From positions 62,001-126,000 of the forward strand of contig VJWN01000035.1 in NCBI GenBank assembly GCA_007644065.1: DNA of 64,000 nt, in the 5' to 3' direction. The notes under the pieces were generated by a model that worked only from the letters and a program-made list of their open reading frames with translations, made no database searches and was not told the origin of the DNA. Origin of the DNA: Margaritispora aquatica (Eukaryota > Ascomycota > Leotiomycetes > Helotiales > Discinellaceae). Below are positions 57,552 to 64,000 of this stretch, one piece after another. Made by a program: the position numbers and the translations under genes. Position 1 is the stretch's first letter; every line of letters starts with the position of its first letter.

Positions 57552-57986
57552 ATGGGGTCACGTGTTTCATTGCCTTGTTTCGGTGAAAAGAAGCCCATAT
57601 TACACCCTCAGGAATTTCCCTTTCGTTGTGCGTACCTTGATATGGAAGAGCTTATATCAAGATTGGAAGAAATATACGGGAGCAAAGCTAATTTCGACAT
57701 TGAGGTAGACCCCTCAGCCTTACACACCATCTTGTGATCAGCACAGTTACTAAGTTCAATTCAGATCATAGACGATAGAGTGACTCTGCTGGCAATTAGA
57801 CCGTTGACTAAGGTACGCGGATGAATAAACTCTTCCATCGACCCCCCCTTTCGGCATCACCTTCATTGTTGACAGGATCGTAGGCCAATATTGATGTGTT
57901 GCGTACTCACGTATACCAGCACCATCCAGTGCCAGGCGATGATTATCACGTTTAAAGTCGCAGTTGGGTGCTCAGGGAGTAGATAG
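57552..57986 (+). CDS. small hypothetical protein, three exons
   Basis: An ATG at 57552 (MGSRVSLPCFGEKK) opens a gene model of three exons (57552-57704, 57765-57812, 57876-57986) with GT-AG introns that all keep frame, giving 103 aa. The joined core reads LISRLEEIYGSKANFDIE followed by IIDDRVTLLAIRPLT, which looks like a real folded segment: helix, loop and two strands. I do not recognise the family. The third exon is less convincing in composition. The gene ends about 285 bp from the convergent kinase gene. Confidence 0.4.
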
Positions 57987-58270
57987 GAAGAAAGTTTCAG
58001 GGGCGTGGGCTCAGCGCTTGAGGTTCTGCCAAGGAAGACGTTTTCACAGCCAATAGGAGCGCTGGACTCACCATTCATCTCATCAACAAAATGATCCTTC
58101 CACTCGGATCCAACAGAGCCATTCGTCTGGGAATGGCATGTTGCTAGAAAAGAGTACATAGATTTGCCATCTGACAGACAATATATTGAGAAAGATCTGA
58201 AAACCGGCTTTATGGCACTTCCCAATGTATCTCCCGCACGCTCGATAGATAGAGAGTATCGAGAGATACC

Positions 58271-60718
58271 TTACCTCTGTCTTGCTAATAGAGATCCTCG
58301 AGCTACCTGCTCCTGTTTTTTAGGCTTGGTAGCCGAAACCTCCCCGACAGGTGGAAGTGAATTCTGCCTGCTTTGTCGTAGTTGCTCTGGGCTTTTGTTC
58401 ACCACGATGGATTGGTCCGAAATGACCTTCTGTTTCGATGACTTTATCGATCTACCGAAGTATCCCGGTGTTTCGCCCTTTTTGACCAAATGGTTGAGTT
58501 CAGTGGCCAATTCCTTACATGTTACTCTCTTTTTCTCGCCGGATTTTCTATCTTTCACCACTTTTTGGTCAATTTTCGACCCCTTCTTTCTTTCGATGAC
58601 TAGCATTCGGTGCAAAATAATATCAAGAAAATCGCGGATGAATTCTGAGCTCGTTGGTAGTTCGTGTAGGTCAGCGATTAGCTGTGGCAACGTCAGTTTT
58701 ATATATTTCCATGATTTGAGGAGGGGACAATAAACTTACTTCCACGACAGCTGGGTTGACAACAAACTCGACTTGATATTCTTCTTTCTTGATGTAATAG
58801 AACGTGTCCTGTATGAACCCGGCTAGGCTTTGGTTGGTTCGATTTAGTGACCTTGCCTTGCTGAATTCTTTAACCGACTCCCCTGTGCCCTTTCCAAGCC
58901 AGCACAGAAACTCGAGGAAAACGCATCCCAAACTCCAAATATCAAAAGATCGAGAACCGTCAAGGCCGAGTTCGATTTCTGGCGGGGCATAAGTCTTTGT
59001 AGCTTTGCGCAAGTCGACATTTGACCGAGTTTCCGTATGATGGATGCTGCTAATGCCAAAATCGGCCAGTTGAATAACACCAGAGGCGTGTAGCATCTCT
59101 TCATATCCTTCCCATGTCTTGTACCACAATAAATTTGCTGGTTTGATGTCGCCATGAATCCCGTAGAATGGGTCAGTCTTACTCTTAGACTCTGTTGCCT
59201 CAGAATTCATAGCCTCTTTCTTATGAAGATCGTGAAGTTTGTCCAACGCGTTTGCTAGACCATGACATTGTTTCGCAACCCATTGTGGATAGAGTGATTC
59301 TGATTCCCCTTTGGGATACGAATCTGTCATGCACCAAAACTGCTTCAAGTTGCTATCAGCAAGAGGAAACATGAGATAGAATTCGCTGTCGTTAGGTCCG
59401 ACGATTTCCATGGTTAGAAGAAGTTTGACTAGATGAGGGTTCTTGCAGTCGTTCAGCCTGGTAAGCACTTTCACCTCGTTCTTGAAAGCGTTCCTATCTG
59501 CTGAAAAAAGTCGTTTGATCGCGATGGGTGGATTCGTTCCTGAACCCTATGCGTCATCAGCACAATGATCCAGTCAACAGCTAAACACGAGGACCAAGCT
59601 TACTGTGTAGGATGGGAGCTTATCATGTGCAGGATGGATTGTTACTTTCTTAACATCTCCATGAGCTCCTTGCATTTCATTAATCGATTCGCAAGATGCT
59701 AGATCTCGAGCAGGTCGGTCTTTTACATTATTAATCGTTCCTGCATCTCCCCTCTCACCGTTTGTCAGTAACTCAAAAGGGAGTGGATGTTCCGTCGATA
59801 GCTGGTAATGTCGAGCTTCATTGTCGCTTTTCGTTTCATTTTGAAAAAGCGGTGCTAGTGTCTCCCATTGCGTCTTCTCAAAGTCCTCAATTTCACGAGG
59901 CTCCCAGCTCTGGAACAATACTAGCGGCTCTGACTTATCATCAGGCGCAAGTCGGTACACACGACCCTCGCCAACGTTTGGAAGCGGGAGTTTATCATCA
60001 GAGATCTCGGCTTTCACAAACTCCTCGATGGTGCTTGGTTTTCCGATCAGTATTAGAACCGTGAGGATTTTGCGATAGGAGACAGAGTCTGATGATTCAC
60101 CGAAAATGACACCAGCTAGGTGATTGAGCTCCTTTGGTTCCTTGTCTTTTGTGATACAGGATAAAATTCTCCTAATGGTGTTCTCGGTTATAATGGCTTT
60201 TATGTCACTGAGAGGGATGTAGAATCGCTTGCTATTGAACTCGCGCACTGATGCGTTCCGCAGGGCTGTGTCTACCTCCTTGAGAGTCGTTTTGGGGTTT
60301 TCTTCTGGGTCGTCGTCGGTCTCGAAATCTAATGTCTGGGGATGATCAGTGCGGGCAGAATCCAGGTGTCCCCCAGCGTGCTGGAACTCATAGGACTTAT
60401 ACTCTCCGCTTGGTAATTGCTCGGGTGGTGGTGTGTGTGTCCGAGATAAGGGCAGATTTCCTCCATCACTACATGTCTTCAAAGACTTCTTTGTTGGGGG
60501 CCATGTCCCATCACCAGTTGCTGAAGATGGCGAAGAAATGCCATGTCCCTCAACATCTTTCCGAGTTTTCGACCGCTTGAGATATGCTTTGCCTCGGGAA
60601 AAATGCTGTATCAAACAACCTTGGTCAGTGTTCTAGAGTTTTGGTAAAAACTTTCTCGTCTCACATAGTAAAGGCTTACATATACCATGAATTTCTGAAG
60701 TTGATTTTTGATTGACAT
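58271..60718 (-). CDS. serine/threonine protein kinase with long N-terminal extension
   Basis: Four exons (60718-60686, 60605-59604, 59546-58740, 58681-58271) join in frame to about 750 aa. The short first exon supplies the ATG (MSIKNQLQKFM). Residues 1-340 have no known domain. The kinase domain spans about 345-615: the VAIK-type lysine is in PIAIKRL, the catalytic loop is IHGDIKPANLL (HGD in place of HRD, with Asp, Lys and Asn intact), and LADFGIS and YAPPEIELG are the magnesium and APE motifs. The fold looks complete and active. The tail is Lys-rich. The last exon ends at a TAA that overlaps a good donor (AGAG|GTAAGG), so one more 3' exon is possible. Substrate unknown. Confidence 0.8.
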
Positions 60719-62180
60719 AGTAGCGGATTGATTAATTATTCGTTCCCTTGCTTGGATTAATTCAAATCTCTAGGAACCTCGTAGCCTGATCTGATGTCAT
60801 ACTCAATTCCTATACTCATAAGATCTTACATGAAATATGAAGATTGACGAAAGACCATGATATACAGATTTACAAGATCGGACGACGAGGCTTTTCTACT
60901 TCTGGTGCCCTGTGCAGCCATTTTGAGGCTCTAAATCATTGACTGTGTACGACAATACCCGTATCCAATGAAGTCATTGCTGCAATCTTACATGTACCAT
61001 ACATTTACAAAATCAAGCTCAGCTGGATGTCATGCGCATGCAATGCAAATAATGGCTGTGCGATTCGGTGTGACATGTTGCATATAGAGGGTGATATGGC
61101 CTGAGCAAACAAATAAAAGGCCTTGGTGCCCTCTTTCCAAGAGCCACAATTGCGCCACGAAAAACAAAGTCCTCCTCCAAGGACACGGCATCTCTTATTT
61201 CCAACACCACCCACATCTACACCCACATCTACTCCCACACCGATTCCCTGGGTCATTGCTATGGTCATTCTCAGAGGAATTTCCTTTTCTCTTCCTGTCA
61301 CACAACATCAGCAATTCCGTCAATTGAGCTTGATTCGGGCTCATTGCATATCTACCTGTGTTAGCTGTCGAGGAGCAGAGATCTTGTACATGTCTCGTTC
61401 CAGTTCGACTTCATAGCTTTCTCTATCAAATGTCGCCCTGAGTACACAGAACATGTCAATTTCGTCGACCAATACAGCTGGTATCCTATCTGTCACAGGG
61501 CGGGCGATGTGCTGGAAGGGATCCGATGGTCCCCGATCGTTCCGAGACCACGTCTCTTTCTTTTCATGGCTACGACCACGCAAAAGTTTCCGCTGCATTG
61601 ATCGTGGCAAACATGACGAGAAGAATGAAAGTGAATTGGGCATGAATGCTGAAGAGGTGAAATTTTGAAAAAAATACAACGTTGGGGCGAGGGCGAGGTT
61701 TGAATAAGGACCCGACAGGACTTGAACCTGGAAATGGAAATAGAACAGGAAACGGACGACTGGCACGTCTATTTAATAGCCATCTCGGGCTACACTCGAA
61801 CATGTGAATCTGCCCCGGCGTGATATAAGCTCACCTATCACAGATCAGTCAGCGATGGCCAATCATCTCGTTTTGTGATTGTAACACTGCCCCTCGGCGA
61901 GACCACGCAGCCAACCAGCCACGCTGTGTTGCACCCTTCTTGCAAAAAACAAAAAGACTTGTTCGTATCTTCAGTGAATACATGTTAGGCTTCCTATTGA
62001 GACCTCCGTCGCACAGATATGGAGGCAGAAAAGTCACATTCTAGCAAGACATATATTAGTAGTACACGTTTGCCTATAGCATACTCAGATTTCAGAAAAT
62101 CTTGACACGTTTTATTGAGCAAACCCTCTGCTTGCATGGGCTTTTTCTTGGCTTTTCTCGAGCTATTGGATCTATAAAAG
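60719..62180. other. intergenic region, possible small gene not resolved
   Basis: A minus-strand frame at 61341-61643 (MPNSLSFF start) has a reasonable middle part (DRIPAVLVDEIDMFCVLRATF), and a Gly/Cys-containing frame follows at 61005-61250. I could not join them into a convincing gene. A ACCCACATCTAC-type repeat lies near 61205-61235. Confidence 0.3.
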
Positions 62181-62860
62181 GCTATTGTCGCTTATTGTAA
62201 GAGTTTGGGTCAATACAGACAGCCCACCGACCATTTAATACCAAAAGTTATAATTTTTTAAATTGATCTAACTAATTCACCTATAGTTAAACTTTTATAA
62301 AATGTATAAAGCTAAAAGATGGGGTTCTTTCTAATCCTTAAAGATTTCTAATATATTTGTTAGATTTTTTTATCGAGGTTATCATCAGGAACGGGGTCAC
62401 GTGGTGGCCTAGTTAATGATATTTATATAGTTGCTAAGCTGATTTCGGTCTAACCGAAATCATGATGCCTTTTTAGGGACTTTTGGTATAACGGTAAAGC
62501 TTGGTAGCCACTATTCCTTATAGTTATAATAGATTAGAAATAGAAGTTCCAAAAAAAACTAGTGATTTTCGGTTATTTTTAATTTAGTATAGGTTTAGCT
62601 CTATATAATTCCTAAGCGCTAACTATTAAAACTTCTAATTCTATATAATAAGGTATCACTAATTATCTATTAGATATCTCAATTTCAAAGGGATTATATA
62701 TAATAGCAAAGCTCTTACCTTTAAATACGATAAGTCTATATTATAAAACGATAGATTACTAAAGTTAGATGGTATTTAGAAGGTATTCTATCGAACGATA
62801 TTAAAAATATACAAATGGCTATTTGTAAGATTGAAAGGCAGCGAAGACTTGGATTTATAT
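62181..62860. other. AT-rich island
   Basis: The stretch is strongly AT-rich with few CpG and no open frame of note, unlike sequence on either side. It contains a short perfect palindrome at 62440-62462. This pattern fits old repeat sequence altered by repeat-induced point mutation, but no element can be named. Confidence 0.55.
62440..62462. repeat. palindrome with 10 bp arms
   Basis: TGATTTCGGT and ACCGAAATCA flank a CTA spacer. It lies within the AT-rich island. Confidence 0.85.
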
Positions 62861-63198
62861 AAAGGGCTTAGTTAGAAAAGGCCGCCTCTCGCTAATAGCT
62901 GACTTGCTTGCCTATTGAGCGTGCTGTTCACTACCTTCGCATTCACTCTCGAGGTCCTTGTGGGGAAAACGGGAAATCACTGTTCTGGACTTTGTAACTT
63001 CCTGTGCATGACATCAATGCCGCCTGGAATGTGGAAATGACTGGCGCCTTCTAGTCATTGGTTAAGATCTATCTCATAAGCTAGTAGTGCGGAGGCAAGA
63101 CGTGAAGCATGGAATTGTGAAGAAAATGAAGTATATGGATAGTGACATACTTGAACATGTTTACGAATCTAAAGCTAGCAGAAGAAATGGAACGACGC

Positions 63199-64000
63199 TT
63201 AATCGCAATCTTCTCCATCGACCAACACCGCCTTCGTAGTTCCATTCTTAGCACCTCCTCCTCCCTTTCCCTTCTTGCCTCCAGCAGAAGGAGTTCCATT
63301 CTTCGCACCACCTGTAACAGTTGATCCTCCAGTAGTAGCAGCAGCAGCTCCAGGGCTGAGACTGATACATCCACCAGCCGAGTTTTCCATGAAAATACCG
63401 CCGTAGATGACACCTTCATTTATGCCAGACTCTTGGAAGCCTTGCTTGGTGACGTCTGTGAGGCCTTCTCCAGTAGGCTTCTTGAGAGCACCGAAGTGGT
63501 ATTGGCCTTGGCCAGAAATGATGTTGGGGATAACGGCCGACGCGTTGGCTAGTGGGGAGGCATCGGTGGAGTAGAGGACTGTGGTTGTGCTTATAGGGTG
63601 TCAGCTTGGTTTATGTTACTCAAACGGGAGAACTTACTTGGCAGTAAAGTCAAGAACCACACCAAAGTTGTGCCAGGTATCAGCAGTGAAGCTGGCATTG
63701 AAGAGATTGACGACAGGGTTGGTGTTGACATTTCCAACCAACACAAGGAGGTTTGGATCTTGACCTGCTGCTTGTCCAGCAATCGTACCAGTCTTCAAGA
63801 CAAACTGGTTGGTGCTAAAGCTAGCGTCTTCGAGGAAGACAAGTTGATACTCATGGCTAGTATTGAGTGGCCTTGCGGTATCCTTGCGGATGGAAAAATG
63901 AAGTGTTTTGATACCGACGGTTGAGTCATCTGAACCGTTGTTTGTGGCAATTTGGAGCTCAGCACGACGGAAGCCGGTTTGGATATTGGTAGCTGAAGGT
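63199..64000 (-). CDS. glycoside hydrolase family 131 protein (partial, 5' end off window)
   Basis: Two exons are visible (beyond 64000 to 63638, and 63589-63199), with a 48 bp intron. The sequence matches the GH131 catalytic domain, secreted fungal beta-1,3/1,4-glucanases that act on plant or fungal cell-wall glucan. Seen in order: TGFRRAELQIAT, STVGIKTLHFSIRKD, SHEYQLVFLED, FSTNQFVLKTGTI, WHNFGVVLDFT, SGQGQYHFGALKKPTG and GFQESGINEGVIYGGIF. The C-terminus is a Gly/Lys/Ala-rich tail ending GEDCD, with no carbohydrate-binding module. The signal peptide and the N-terminal part lie outside the window. Confidence 0.85.

Noticed and set aside
61005..61643. Possible small secreted protein gene on the minus strand
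   Set aside because: A hydrophobic leader-like segment lies in one frame without an ATG, while the better downstream segment is in another frame; I could not build a consistent model.

Overview
This window is nuclear DNA of a filamentous ascomycete (Pezizomycotina). The genes carry many short introns (44 to about 200 bp) with GTAAGT-like donors and CTAAC/CTAAT branch sites. Several families are typical of such fungi: a Bud3-type RhoGEF, a Zn2Cys6 factor, a DUF6594 protein, a GH131 enzyme and a TmpA-like flavoprotein. The overall flavour is that of a leotiomycete, but that is inference; no rRNA or marker gene is present. All calls come from reading translations and splice sites by eye, with no database search.

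Region 1 (about 0.9-37.96 kb) is mostly an intact set of housekeeping-type genes. In order it holds: an RBR E3 ubiquitin ligase of RNF216 type (-), a LYC1-like GNAT acetyltransferase (+), a short Dcc1-like cohesion protein (-), a Bud3-like RhoGEF (+), a small eight-cysteine secreted protein (+), a small one-pass membrane protein (+), a microbial-type poly(ADP-ribose) glycohydrolase (-), a GT2-like type II membrane protein (-), an unidentified coiled-coil/Q-rich protein (+), a NECAP endocytosis adaptor (-) and eIF2B alpha (+). These are followed by a protein with two retropepsin-like domains (-), a DUF6594 membrane protein (+), a secreted histidine-phosphatase/phosphoglycerate-mutase protein (+) and a dihydroxy-acid dehydratase (-). 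The spacers are long and rich in microsatellites.

Region 2 (about 38.8-57 kb) looks like a decaying accessory compartment. It contains an NAD-dependent epimerase with three in-frame stops, a substrate-binding protein of tungstate/PBP type, remains of a polytopic membrane protein, a frameshifted unknown gene, a ruined DUF3435 (tyrosine-recombinase-type) gene and an MFS transporter relic. Intact or nearly intact genes lie between these: an epoxide hydrolase whose second intron seems to have lost its GT donor, a Zn2Cys6 factor, a TmpA-like membrane flavoprotein, and a CorA-like membrane protein whose last intron seems to have lost its AG acceptor.

Region 3 (57-64 kb) holds a small unidentified gene, a protein kinase with a long N-terminal extension, an AT-rich island, and the 3' part of a GH131 beta-glucanase that runs off the right edge. 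I found no tRNA, rRNA, CRISPR array or telomere.
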